A DNA stretch of 64,000 nt. Source: Anaerolineaceae bacterium. Its GTDB lineage: Bacteria; Chloroflexota; Anaerolineae; Anaerolineales; Anaerolineaceae. Shown piece by piece: positions 43,385-52,695 of this stretch (positions are counted from its first letter, which is position 1; each line of letters opens with the position of its first letter). The DNA lies in the NCBI GenBank assembly GCA_002702705.1, contig PABH01000033.1, positions 1-64,000 on the forward strand. The letters are read 5' to 3'. Below the pieces are notes generated by a model. That model was not told where the DNA came from and did not search any database. It was given only the letters and a program-made list of their open reading frames with translations. The position numbers and the translations under genes were made by a program.

Positions 43385-44674
43385 TTATTTCAATTCCGCC
43401 TGATAAACCGGTGCAATTTCATTCAACGCTTCTTCGGCTGTTTTTTGGCCAAGCAGTACGGATTGAATGGCTGCATTATACTGGCTGGTAACCTCAGAGG
43501 ATATATTGGCTGAAGGTTCAAATACCCCGTAAGGGACAAGCTGCACAATCAGTTCACGCGCAGGGGTGGTGGCGTAACTGGTGTTCGATTTCCGAAGTCC
43601 AGGAGCGCGCTGCCAACCTTCCACATCCAGACTGACTTGCGTACTGGTGAGGTATTGGGCTAAAAGGTGGCTTGCATTTTCCACGGCTTCATCTTCCACA
43701 TCAATCACGGCAAACATACCAAAACCCCCGGTAGTGACAATTTCTCCTGATTCTCCGACGGGAGGAGGAATTACGGAAAAATCAAACGCTGCGTCTTCCA
43801 GATTCGCCAGGGTAGCGGGGGTTTCCATTATCATTGCCACATTTTGCCATTCTTTAAATTGCTCTACAACGCTGGCTTGATCTACTGCACCAAAATCTGG
43901 GGGCGTTACGTGATATTTCAAGGAAAGGTCAGCAATTTTTTGTAAGGCTGAAATACCATTGGGTTGGTTTTGGACAAAAGTGGAAACATCTTCGCTTAAA
44001 ACTCTGCCACCATCCATATATAACATGGGCAAAAAGCCAAACATACCCGGCATACTGGGTGTTGAAAAACCATAGACCTGGCTTCCATCTTCTCGTTCAA
44101 AAGTCAGTTGTTGCGCAGCTGCCACAAATTCCTCATACGTCCAGGGTGAATCAATTGTGGGAATGTTTACGCCACGTTCTTCAAATAAGGCATTATTGCC
44201 GTAAATGGCGACAGCCGTTACCCATAAAGGCCAGGCGTATACTTTTCCGTTCACGGTTGATGCTTCCAATGCACCCGGTAAAAAATCAGCTTTATCTTCC
44301 TCGGACATAAAATCTTCAGCCGGAGAAATTAATCCACGTTCTACGTAACCCGGCAGGCTGACATTGGCTAGAGAAATCAGATTAACATCGGTTTTGGTTA
44401 ACAAGGCTGCCTCAATTTTTGCAGTCCCTTCCTCTGTCCAGGGGATACCGACAATTTCGACCTGAATATTTGGATGTTCTGTCATAAACTGATCAACGGC
44501 CTGGCGAATGGTTACCGTACCTACATCTGTCCCTCCCTCCACGTAACCACGGCGATAATAACGCACAACAACTTCATTATTGTTTGATTCCATGGTTGGT
44601 GACACACCACATGCCGATAACAAAATACTGAGAAATACAAAACATACTGTGAATCTTAAGAACTTTTGAGACAT
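43385..44674 (-). CDS. Sugar ABC transporter substrate-binding lipoprotein
   Basis: 429 residues from ATG 44674 with AAGGA 9 nt upstream; an earlier TTG (44692) overlaps that ribosome site. Signal peptide with lipobox LLSAC. Family 1 solute-binding fold (maltose/oligosaccharide type), with the EYxTxxQ-like C-terminal LGQKTAEEALNEI helix typical of the class. Ligand likely an oligosaccharide, probably a xylo-oligosaccharide given the esterase in the operon (inference). It lies 21 nt after a GGDEF gene. Confidence 0.92.
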   Translation of the reverse strand: MSQKFLRFTVCFVFLSILLSACGVSPTMESNNNEVVVRYYRRGYVEGGTDVGTVTIRQAVDQFMTEHPNIQVEIVGIPWTEEGTAKIEAALLTKTDVNLISLANVSLPGYVERGLISPAEDFMSEEDKADFLPGALEASTVNGKVYAWPLWVTAVAIYGNNALFEERGVNIPTIDSPWTYEEFVAAAQQLTFEREDGSQVYGFSTPSMPGMFGFLPMLYMDGGRVLSEDVSTFVQNQPNGISALQKIADLSLKYHVTPPDFGAVDQASVVEQFKEWQNVAMIMETPATLANLEDAAFDFSVIPPPVGESGEIVTTGGFGMFAVIDVEDEAVENASHLLAQYLTSTQVSLDVEGWQRAPGLRKSNTSYATTPARELIVQLVPYGVFEPSANISSEVTSQYNAAIQSVLLGQKTAEEALNEIAPVYQAELK

Positions 44675-44695
44675 AAACCTGGTTCCTTCCAAAAT

Positions 44696-46480
44696 TTATT
44701 CGTTTTGATCTTTATTGATGGACTCATAATGGTTCCGAATGGCATCTTCAAAACTAACATTTGCAATAACAACACAGTTTTTCCCCTGGTTTTTACCCTG
44801 ATATAAGGCCAGATCTGCGGATTGTAAGAGCTCACGATAGATTTGACCGTGATAAGGGAATGTGGCGATGCCAATGGTGATGGTGATGGGTTTGATCAAA
44901 TGACCTTTGTTGGGGATTCGAATAAGCTGTACCGCTTTTCTGATTTGTTCCGCACGCTGTTGAGCTTCCGTAATGGATAAACCGGGTAACAAAATTAAAA
45001 ATTCTTCCCCACCATAACGAACGGCCAGGTCGTTCTTACGTAAAAACTTTTTGACCGTAGACGATAATTCCATTAATAAACGGTCACCAACTTGATGTCC
45101 ATATAAATCATTTACTTGTTTGAAATCATCCACATCAAACAATAAAATACTTAAGGGATTATTTGTTCGTTTGGCTGTTTCAATTTCTTCTTCTAATTTT
45201 TCACGTAATAAGCGGCGATTGTTTAAACCGGTCAATACGTCTGTGGTCGCTAATTTTTGCACATGTTGGTAAAGCATCACGTTATGAATTCCAAGCGCCA
45301 CCACATTGCTGATTTCCACCAAGATGTCCAATTGTTCTTTATTAGGTTGGCCTGTATTAATGAATAATAAACTGATAAAGCCAATTAATTCGCTGTGTGC
45401 TATGAAGGGGACAATCATAAAAAAGTCTACTTGTCGATCATTTAAGTGCTTCCCTAAATAATAATCTCGTTCGGTTTGATTCATTTCATTTAAGATTAAT
45501 AATTTTTCTTTTAGGAGTTTTGTATTGAGGGGCGTATTTTCAATGCGTTCTTTTGTTTCGACTAATTTAACCAAATGATCTTCATAAATCGCCATATTTA
45601 TTTTTTCATTATTATGGTTATCAAAAACAACCATGTTGGCAGCAAAATGGGTTGAAAATTGGCGGATTTTTTCCAATGTAAAAGCACTTATTTGCTCAGC
45701 GGAATAAGTGGATAATATTTTTTGCTCTAATTGGTGTAATGTATCTAAACGACGCAGTAGTTGATCACGGGCTTGTTCCGCTTGTTTCCTTTCGGTAATA
45801 TCCTGGGTTGCACCATATATCCGAACAATTTTCCCGTTTTTCAATACCGGTTTACTGTAATCTCTTAACCAACGGATATTGCCATCTGGAAGGATAATGC
45901 GGTATTCAGAAACATCGGACAAACCTTTTTTATTCATTTCACTCCGGCGTTGGGTAACACCCCAATCTTCCGGAGGAATAATGGATAAGGATCCTCCCAT
46001 TGCGATCATTTCTTCCAATGTATATCCCACGATATCTTTATATGGCCTGGTTTCCCATTCCCAGACGACCGAACCATCCGGCTCGTAACGCACAGAACAG
46101 GCATAATCGGAAATGACCTCGGAGATCATACGATATCGTTCTTCATTATGCTTAAGGGTGTCATTTAACTCCTGATAATGGCGAACATCATGCATCAGCA
46201 CCAAAAAAGCAGACGTTTCTTCCCAAATTACGGTACCAACCCAAATATCCATAGGTAGTGGTTCACCGTTACTTTCTAAAACAGAAACAGAGCGTGACCA
46301 TCCAATTTTTAATTCAATCTCCAAACGATTGTTTTCCGTGAGGTAAAATTTTGCCGCTTCATTTTTAAACAAAACGGTATGCTCGGAATCCAATATGAAA
46401 AATGCCTCTGGGATTAAGTTTAATAAAACCAAAGGTGATATTTTTAAGTTTTTTGAATCATTGGGTTCTGTTTTTTTCAT
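44696..46480 (-). CDS. PAS-PAS-GAF-GGDEF diguanylate cyclase
   Basis: 594 residues. PAS 1 at about 15-105, PAS 2 with a PAC motif at 115-235 (IYGATQDITERK), GAF at 260-405, GGDEF at 410-590. The active site GGEEF is at 490-494 and the inhibitory I-site RxxD at 481-484, five residues before it, so an active, product-inhibited cyclase is expected. No membrane segment. The gene is directly upstream of the sugar importer and may be co-transcribed with it. Confidence 0.93.
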   Translation of the reverse strand: MKKTEPNDSKNLKISPLVLLNLIPEAFFILDSEHTVLFKNEAAKFYLTENNRLEIELKIGWSRSVSVLESNGEPLPMDIWVGTVIWEETSAFLVLMHDVRHYQELNDTLKHNEERYRMISEVISDYACSVRYEPDGSVVWEWETRPYKDIVGYTLEEMIAMGGSLSIIPPEDWGVTQRRSEMNKKGLSDVSEYRIILPDGNIRWLRDYSKPVLKNGKIVRIYGATQDITERKQAEQARDQLLRRLDTLHQLEQKILSTYSAEQISAFTLEKIRQFSTHFAANMVVFDNHNNEKINMAIYEDHLVKLVETKERIENTPLNTKLLKEKLLILNEMNQTERDYYLGKHLNDRQVDFFMIVPFIAHSELIGFISLLFINTGQPNKEQLDILVEISNVVALGIHNVMLYQHVQKLATTDVLTGLNNRRLLREKLEEEIETAKRTNNPLSILLFDVDDFKQVNDLYGHQVGDRLLMELSSTVKKFLRKNDLAVRYGGEEFLILLPGLSITEAQQRAEQIRKAVQLIRIPNKGHLIKPITITIGIATFPYHGQIYRELLQSADLALYQGKNQGKNCVVIANVSFEDAIRNHYESINKDQNE

Positions 46481-46697
46481 GTTTTTTTATGGTTGGTTTA
46501 TACCGTTTGTAAAAACCATACCACTTTTTTCCACTCAATAATCAAGTTTACTTGAAGAAAAAAACAAAGTCAATCAGGGAATTTATTTATTATATGGAAA
46601 TTTGCAAAGTGGATTGGTTAGAATTACTTTTGATGGTTGATAAAAAATTGTAGGCATCAATAATTGGTTTCACCGATTTTATATTTTTTGGTTAGCC

Positions 46698-46706
46698 TGC
46701 TATAAT
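46698..46706 (+). promoter_or_regulatory. Extended -10 promoter of the lipoprotein gene
   Basis: TGCTATAAT, an extended -10 element, 52 nt upstream of the start. It lies in the divergent region 46481-46757, which holds no other visible feature. Confidence 0.5.
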
Positions 46707-46757
46707 TTTAGCAATCCATACAATTCAGATGCCGTCTATTTTAAGAGGAGAGGGATA

Positions 46758-47726
46758 ATGAAAAAAATCGTTTCGATTGGTTTCGTATTTTTATTATTGT
46801 TCGTTTTATTAAGTGCCTGTAATTTGCCGCGTTCCGGTTCACAACCGACGACAGATCCGAATGTGGTATTTACGGCTGCGGCTTTAACTGTGCAGGCAAA
46901 GCTGGAAGAAAACACGCCCATTCCCGCACTGCCTACGACTGCTCCCCAAGAACAACCAACCCAGCAGCTGCCAACAGAACAACCACCCGCTGCGGCAACC
47001 GCTACTTCGCTGCCCAGCCCAACCAAAACCAGTGTGCCGTGTGATGTTGCCAAATTTGTTTCTGATGTGTCAATTCCGGATGATACAGTCTTTGCTCCCG
47101 AAGCATCCTTCACAAAAACCTGGCGAATCAAAAATGAAGGCACCTGTACCTGGAACACCAGTTATGCTGTCGTATTTGATAGTGGAGCCAGTATGGGCGG
47201 TCCCGCTTCCTTTGCAATCCCAAGTGATGTTGCGCCTGGACAATCCATTGATATTTCGGTTGACCTGAAAGCGCCAGCTTCGGCGGATACATATAAAGGA
47301 AACTGGATGTTAAGAAATGCCAGCGGTGTTATTTTCGGATTGGGTGATGAGAACAAACCATTTTGGGTGCAAATCAAAGTACAAGAACCCACTTCGGTAC
47401 CTTTTGCGGTTACCTCCGCATCTTTTGATATGATACCAAATACCTTCACAGGTGTTTGTCCAGCTAATATTGTATTAAGAGGGAAGATTAAAACCAATGG
47501 TGCTGGTTCAGTGACCTATACTTACCGCCGTGAAGATGGTTTTATTTCTCCTCCGATGACCAAAAATTTTGATTCCGCAGGAGAATTAAATTTAGTAGAT
47601 TATGTTATGCCTGTAGGCGGAGCCGCAGGGTTTGCTTGGGCTGGTAATGTGTGGATTTGGATTGATGAACCAAACCACCAATCCTTTGATAAACAGTTAT
47701 TTACGATTAATTGTTTAGCGCCCTAA
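46758..47726 (+). CDS. NBR1-type Ig-like lipoprotein
   Basis: 322 residues. Signal peptide with lipobox ending at Cys21 (LLSAC), a spacer rich in Thr/Pro/Gln to about 95, then an NBR1 Ig-like domain at about 100-210 (TKTWRIKNEGTCTWN, DVAPGQSIDISVDLKAP, YKGNWMLRN). A second beta-rich domain with two cysteines fills 215-322. Such proteins are common in Anaerolineae envelopes; the function is unknown. AGGAGAGGG precedes the ATG. A terminator follows. Confidence 0.85.
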   Translation: MKKIVSIGFVFLLLFVLLSACNLPRSGSQPTTDPNVVFTAAALTVQAKLEENTPIPALPTTAPQEQPTQQLPTEQPPAAATATSLPSPTKTSVPCDVAKFVSDVSIPDDTVFAPEASFTKTWRIKNEGTCTWNTSYAVVFDSGASMGGPASFAIPSDVAPGQSIDISVDLKAPASADTYKGNWMLRNASGVIFGLGDENKPFWVQIKVQEPTSVPFAVTSASFDMIPNTFTGVCPANIVLRGKIKTNGAGSVTYTYRREDGFISPPMTKNFDSAGELNLVDYVMPVGGAAGFAWAGNVWIWIDEPNHQSFDKQLFTINCLAP

Positions 47727-47749
47727 AATCGGGTATAAGAAAATTTTTT

Positions 47750-47777
47750 AAAAGCCTGATTGTTTGATCAGGCTTTT
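47750..47777. terminator. Shared terminator overlapping the flavin reductase stop
   Basis: AAAAGCCTGAT (47750-47760) and its complement (47767-47777), 6-nt loop. Its right arm contains the stop codon of the minus-strand flavin reductase gene (47768-47770). Serves both converging genes. Confidence 0.85.
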
Positions 47778-48325
47778 AATTTCCATTTCTGCCCTTCTTT
47801 GTACCCCGTGCCAATCACTTCTCCTATCGTGTAATACCGGTTATCCAAACCATAAGCGATTGGTGACCATTGATTCAAGGATTTATCAATCAAATCCTCT
47901 TCCAGCCATGTTTGAACAATATTACTTATAAAAATACACCGTTTTTCCACCTGCACTTCTTGCAAAACAGTACAAATTAAATTCGCTGGACTTTCTTCAA
48001 TCAGTGGTACGTTGGGATAAAGAGGGGTTGTGTTCCATTGAAAAATATTTGATTTATCCTCATCTTTTCCTGAAACCATCCCACAAAAATCGACTCGGGA
48101 AAGCATTTCCTGAACAGGCAGATTGATACTAAATTGCTTAATAGTACGCACCCATTGGGTAGAAAAGTGATTTTCATGTAAACTTACAACGATCAAAGGG
48201 GGATTCAATCCCATTACGGCAACATCTCCAATGGTCGTGAAATTTACACGTTGTTCTATTTTTACACCAAGCAGTACAATCGGGATGGGATAAAGGAATG
48301 GAATTGGTTTTACTTCTTTTTTCAT
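47768..48325 (-). CDS. Flavin reductase-like FMN-binding protein
   Basis: 185 residues, DIM6/NTAB flavin reductase domain. Conserved features: PIPIVLLGVKIEQRVNFTTIGDV near the start (described by its ends) and PPLIVVSLHENHFSTQWV, followed by the FSINLP strand. Binds FMN and may reduce flavin for a partner oxygenase or act as an oxidoreductase itself. Follows a GNAT-type gene by 22 nt. Confidence 0.88.
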   Translation of the reverse strand: MKKEVKPIPFLYPIPIVLLGVKIEQRVNFTTIGDVAVMGLNPPLIVVSLHENHFSTQWVRTIKQFSINLPVQEMLSRVDFCGMVSGKDEDKSNIFQWNTTPLYPNVPLIEESPANLICTVLQEVQVEKRCIFISNIVQTWLEEDLIDKSLNQWSPIAYGLDNRYYTIGEVIGTGYKEGQKWKLKA

Positions 48326-48347
48326 AGGAACTTGTTTATTTTTTGGT

Positions 48348-49478
48348 TTAAACTAGGGCTTTTTTATACACGCGATGGTTTTTATACTCCTTACCACCCA
48401 AAGTAATGAGATCATTTCGCATTTGTTGGGTGGTTTCGGCTACCTGGGTAAATTCTGCATATTTAAAACCGCGGGATTTCACCGTTTTTTCCATCTCTGA
48501 ATATAACAAAGCGTTTCCGCCCCGCCCATAATAATCTTCTAAAATACCCATGCCATTGACAGATACCCATTCTGTCCGTTTTGATTCGCGCATTAACTCC
48601 ACTATGCTGAGCGGATGAAGACGCCCCTGGTAACGCTGCAAAATCCGGGATACATCCGGGAAGGCAAACAAAAAGCCAATTACTTTATCTCCACCCCATA
48701 ATACCTTGATCAAACCCGGATCAGCGAACATGATGACGTTATCAACAGCTGCCGTAATTTCCTGATCGGTGTAGGGATAATATTCCCAGTTATTAACAAA
48801 TACTTCGTTATATAATTGTCCGATTTCTTTGCCCAGGCGTTTTAAATCATTTCGGGTCTGAAAACTCTGCACACGAATGGTGCCTTTTTCAATAACACGG
48901 TCAGCTACACGGCGCACTTTTTCCGGCAGGTTAAACTGATCGACTTCAATCATACAAGAAACAAAATCAACCACTTTTTCAAAACCAAGTTTTTCCAAAA
49001 GTTTTGGTAAATAAGCCTGATTATAGTTCATCATGGTCATCATTTGGCGGTGTTCAAACCCTTCTACCAGAATGCCATATCCTTCTCCCAGACCAAAAGG
49101 TTTTGGGCCGACCAATTCATTTAAGCCGCGTTTTATTGCCCAGTCACTGACCGCGTTGATCAATGCTTCCAAGACGGTTATATCATCGATCGTTTCCAAT
49201 AAGGAAAAATTAGCCTGCTTTTTTTGGTGAACCTGGTTGTATAAATGATTCTCCATCGCAACGATTCGCCCTACTACCTTACCATCCTTTTTTGCCAAAA
49301 AGGGTACGACATCGGAATGTTGGTAAAAGGGGTGTTTTTTGGGATTGATCATCGTACGAATGTCTACTCGAATTTGGGGAACCCATTGTGGAATGTCTTG
49401 ATATAAAGAAAAGGGAAAATTAATAAAAGCATTCATTTCTGAACGGGATGAAGGATCAAACGTTTCGATTGTAAGCAT
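48348..49478 (-). CDS. GNAT-like acetyltransferase, large family
   Basis: 376 residues. Two GNAT-like halves appear: one at about 1-170 with VVGRIVAMENH, one at about 190-370 with KVIGFLFAFPDVSRIL and GMGILEDYYGRGGNALLYSEM, the latter resembling an acetyl-CoA loop. The protein type is frequent in Chloroflexota but uncharacterised, as far as I know. Divergent from the M24 peptidase gene across a 201-nt gap; in an operon with the flavin reductase. Confidence 0.75.
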   Translation of the reverse strand: MLTIETFDPSSRSEMNAFINFPFSLYQDIPQWVPQIRVDIRTMINPKKHPFYQHSDVVPFLAKKDGKVVGRIVAMENHLYNQVHQKKQANFSLLETIDDITVLEALINAVSDWAIKRGLNELVGPKPFGLGEGYGILVEGFEHRQMMTMMNYNQAYLPKLLEKLGFEKVVDFVSCMIEVDQFNLPEKVRRVADRVIEKGTIRVQSFQTRNDLKRLGKEIGQLYNEVFVNNWEYYPYTDQEITAAVDNVIMFADPGLIKVLWGGDKVIGFLFAFPDVSRILQRYQGRLHPLSIVELMRESKRTEWVSVNGMGILEDYYGRGGNALLYSEMEKTVKSRGFKYAEFTQVAETTQQMRNDLITLGGKEYKNHRVYKKALV

Positions 49479-49679
49479 TTGGCAGATACCTTTCTGACTT
49501 GAAAAGAATGTTTTTATCTTAGCACAAGTTGTTTAATTATGTTGTTTAAATATTTCCACCAACAATATGGGCCTACACTCAATCTTTTTACTGGGCGACT
49601 TTTATTCTTTTATCTGTGATTAATTTTTATTTCAGCGATGAAAACGGTACAATAAATTAAAAAGCTTCAGGAGGTTTTT

Positions 49680-50867
49680 ATGCCCACCCTTCCCCAATTA
49701 AAAGTTCAACAAGCCGTTGAAATACTTAATGAAAAAGATATTGATTTATGGTTAACCTTCGTTCGGGAAACTTCTGTAAATCCAGATCCGGTTTTACCAC
49801 TTATATATGGGGATGACAGCATCACCCGGCGCAGTTTTTTATTAATTCATAAATCCGGAGAGACAATTGCGATCATTGCTCGCATTGATGCGGACACCGC
49901 GAGAAATAATGGCGCTTATCAGCAGGTATTGGTATCAGATGCTTCCATCAGGGATTTATTATTGTCTACTTTAGACCGGCTTGATCCCCGAAGCATTGCA
50001 ATCAATATCAGTCAGTCCGATGTATTGGCGGATGGGTTGAGCGTGGGGTTATATCAAATTTTATTGTCTTTACTCAAAGGAACGCCGTATGAAGAACGCC
50101 TGGTCTCTGCGGAAGCAGTGATTGGTGCCCTCAATGGACGCAAAATTCCACGTGAAGTTGAACGGATTCGTGATGCCGTCGCGGAAACAGAAGCCATTTA
50201 TCAAGTTACGTATGAATTTTTGAAGCCAGGAAAAACAGAGATTGATGTGGCTAATTTTATGCACCAACAAATTAAAGACCGGGGTTTAGATGTAGCCTGG
50301 ACGTATGAAGGCTGCCCGGCTGTAAACAGCGGACCGGATTCTCCGGTTGGGCATGCAGCTCCCGGATCAATCCAGTTGGAACGGGGGCACATCGTTCATT
50401 TTGACTTTGGGGTAAAAAAGAGCGGTTTTTGTAGTGATATTCAACGGGTGGTTTATTTATTAAAACCTGGTGAGAGCCAGGCGCCACAAGCAGTTCAGTT
50501 TGGGTTTGATACGGTGCGAAAAGCGGTAGAAGCTGCCCGCAGTGTCATGAAGCCGGGTGTAACCGGATTTGAGGTAGATAAAGCTGCCCGCCAGGTAATT
50601 GTTGAAGCGGGTTTTCCGGAGTATAAATATGCTACTGGGCATCAATTGGGACGGCATGCTCATGATGGCGGCGGTATTTTGGGCCCGGATTGGGAAGTAT
50701 ACACTGGTTTGGTACATACTGCGCTGGAAGCAGGCCAGGTCTATACGATTGAACCGGGTTTGGCTGTGCCGGGATATGGGTATATAGGTCTGGAAGAGGA
50801 TGTTGTTGTAACGGAAAACGGTGCTGTATATCTTGGTGAACCACAGCAAGCGATTATTTTAAGGTGA
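49680..50867 (+). CDS. M24-family Xaa-Pro aminopeptidase-like metallopeptidase
   Basis: 395 residues. N-terminal creatinase-like domain 1-150, C-terminal pita-bread domain with metal ligands in VHFDFGVKKSGFCSDIQR, GHQLGRHAHD, YTIEPGL and LEEDVVV. CAGGAGGT precedes the ATG, and a TACAAT -10 lies at about 49649. Releases N-terminal residues before proline, or is a related dipeptidase; no signal peptide, so cytoplasmic. Confidence 0.9.
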   Translation: MPTLPQLKVQQAVEILNEKDIDLWLTFVRETSVNPDPVLPLIYGDDSITRRSFLLIHKSGETIAIIARIDADTARNNGAYQQVLVSDASIRDLLLSTLDRLDPRSIAINISQSDVLADGLSVGLYQILLSLLKGTPYEERLVSAEAVIGALNGRKIPREVERIRDAVAETEAIYQVTYEFLKPGKTEIDVANFMHQQIKDRGLDVAWTYEGCPAVNSGPDSPVGHAAPGSIQLERGHIVHFDFGVKKSGFCSDIQRVVYLLKPGESQAPQAVQFGFDTVRKAVEAARSVMKPGVTGFEVDKAARQVIVEAGFPEYKYATGHQLGRHAHDGGGILGPDWEVYTGLVHTALEAGQVYTIEPGLAVPGYGYIGLEEDVVVTENGAVYLGEPQQAIILR

Positions 50868-50892
50868 GTTTATTTACCCGGTACAATTTCTT

Positions 50893-50898
50893 TATAAT
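50893..50898 (+). promoter_or_regulatory. -10 box implying a leaderless alkaline phosphatase mRNA
   Basis: TATAAT ends 6 nt before the ATG at 50905, so the start site should fall on or next to the A of the ATG. No ribosome site precedes this ATG. The -35 region is weak (TTTACC at 50873-50878 with only 14 bp between). Confidence 0.45.
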
Positions 50899-50904
50899 GG
50901 TTGT

Positions 50905-52161
50905 ATGTTGAAACTGAAGAAAACAAATTTAATATTACTTTTGCTTTTGTTGCTTATTTCTTATCGTTGGTTTTTAAATAAACCTTCCCATTATGTTTCC
51001 GCTGAATTGGACGATCCACCATCATCAATCCAGGAACTATATTCAGTAACAAAAGACACTGATCCAATTTATATTATTGTTTTTATCGGCGATGGTATGG
51101 GCGCAGAACACCGCAAAGCAGCCCAATGGGTGAATGTTGGTTTTGATGGTTATTTAAATATGGATAGCCTGCCTATTCATGGCTGGTCACAAACTGCTTC
51201 ATCCAATGCGCTCATTACCGATTCTGCGGCTGGGGCTACTGCAATCGCTACAGGCATCCGCACAAATAATGGGATGATTGCCATGTCACCTGAATTGGTG
51301 GCGTTAAAAACCGTACTGGAATATGCCCAAGAAAGGGGATTGGCTACAGGTTTGGTTTCTACCGTGCAAATTTCTCATGCCACACCGGCTGCTTTTGCCA
51401 GCCATGTTTCTTCGCGAACAATGATGAATGAGATTGCCTTACAGTTATTGGAAAATCACGTAAATGTTTTGCTTGGCGGGGGAGAAGATGAGTTTTTGCC
51501 TTATGGATCTTATGGCTGCTTCCCTGAACCCGGAGAAAGACTCGATGGGCGTAATTTACTCGATGAAGCAGGCGCAATTGGATATACAACAATCTGCACC
51601 CCAGAGCAATTGACCGCTTTGAATACCGGTGAAACGTTTAACTTGATTGGGTTGTTTGGTGATGAAGCAATGCAACGCCCCTATCGTCCTAACTTAGCTG
51701 AAATGACTTCTACGGCCATTGATGTCTTAAAAAATGATCCGCAAGGTTTCTTTTTGATGGTGGAAGGGGGGCAGATTGATTGGGCAAGCCATAATAATGA
51801 TAGTTTAAATGCGATTCAAGATACGATTGATTTTGATGAGGCTGTTAGTGTTGGAATCGATTTTGTAAATAGCCAGCCTCATGCGACATTGATTGTTACC
51901 GCCGATCATGAGACGGGAGGTATGAGTCTTCATTTATCTTCCACTGGTGATTCAAGTGAAGAGGGACCTTTTTTCAGTAAGGAAGGAATTCCTTTTTTTG
52001 TGAACTGGGGGACTACCGGCCATACTGCTGCGAATGTGCCGATAACCGCCTTGGGCGAGGGAGGATATTTATTGGATACAACTGTGCCCAATACGCAAAT
52101 TTTTTGGGCTTTAACCTGGCAAATTTTCCCCAAAAATTATTTGCCAGTGTTAATGAAATAA
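50905..52161 (+). CDS. Alkaline phosphatase (PhoA superfamily)
   Basis: 418 residues. N-terminal signal/anchor at about 7-20, then the metalloenzyme core: Asp63 in FIGDGMG, nucleophile Ser107 in ITDSAAGATA, VEGGQIDWASHNND and ADHETGG, all metal and phosphate-binding motifs in order. It acts outside the membrane to release phosphate. The stop is one base from the stop of csrA on the other strand. Probably translated from a leaderless transcript. Confidence 0.93.
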   Translation: MLKLKKTNLILLLLLLLISYRWFLNKPSHYVSAELDDPPSSIQELYSVTKDTDPIYIIVFIGDGMGAEHRKAAQWVNVGFDGYLNMDSLPIHGWSQTASSNALITDSAAGATAIATGIRTNNGMIAMSPELVALKTVLEYAQERGLATGLVSTVQISHATPAAFASHVSSRTMMNEIALQLLENHVNVLLGGGEDEFLPYGSYGCFPEPGERLDGRNLLDEAGAIGYTTICTPEQLTALNTGETFNLIGLFGDEAMQRPYRPNLAEMTSTAIDVLKNDPQGFFLMVEGGQIDWASHNNDSLNAIQDTIDFDEAVSVGIDFVNSQPHATLIVTADHETGGMSLHLSSTGDSSEEGPFFSKEGIPFFVNWGTTGHTAANVPITALGEGGYLLDTTVPNTQIFWALTWQIFPKNYLPVLMK

Positions 52162-52162
52162 T

Positions 52163-52447
52163 TTATTCTTTTTTCTCGGCGGAGTCAGTTGAGTCTTCTT
52201 CGATCACTTCTTCAGCCAGGAATTTTCGCAAATCTTCGATTCCTTTTGATTCAGGTTCCTGTGCCAGATGTTCTTGGATCTTTGATTGTTCCTTAACAGC
52301 CTGATAAATTTCCTGACGTAAAATTACTACATCGCGTGGAGCACTAATACCCAGCTTGACTCGTTCCCCTTCAACAGCCAAAACCGTAATTTGAATATTA
52401 TCCCCTATTGCTATACTTTCATCTATTCGCCGGGTTAAAACCAACAT
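52163..52447 (-). CDS. csrA: Carbon storage/translational regulator CsrA
   Basis: 94 residues from ATG 52447 ([15 protein letters not shown]), preceded by GGAG; readings further upstream add non-conserved sequence. The CsrA fold covers residues 1-55 with [20 protein letters not shown] including the RNA-contacting Arg. A 35-residue acidic tail (from about 60) is longer than in model CsrA proteins. It binds GGA sites in mRNA, classically flagellin mRNA. No FliW gene, its usual antagonist in flagellar loci, is seen in the window. Confidence 0.93.
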   Translation of the reverse strand: MLVLTRRIDESIAIGDNIQITVLAVEGERVKLGISAPRDVVILRQEIYQAVKEQSKIQEHLAQEPESKGIEDLRKFLAEEVIEEDSTDSAEKKE

Positions 52448-52630
52448 ACACACGCTCCGTATTCCCTGATTGGAATGTAACGGTAGAAATTCTCCGTATA
52501 GGTTGATTTTACCAGAAAAGATAATATTCAATAAATCCATTTTTGTGATCAGTTTAAATGAACTTCTTCACCGTTGGCTCGAAGCATAAGCAGATCGTCA
52601 AAGTCTGAATTTTGAGTGGCTCCGTGATTC

Positions 52631-52670
52631 AAAAGCCCTACTTTGAGTGAAATTCCAAAGTAGGGCTTTT
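52631..52670. terminator. Terminator after flgL
   Basis: 15-bp perfect stem: AAAAGCCCTACTTTG (52631-52645) with its complement (52656-52670), 10-nt loop. It lies between flgL and csrA on the minus strand and separates the flagellar operon from csrA. Confidence 0.9.
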
Positions 52671-52695
52671 GTGATTTGATTAATATTCTCTTCTG

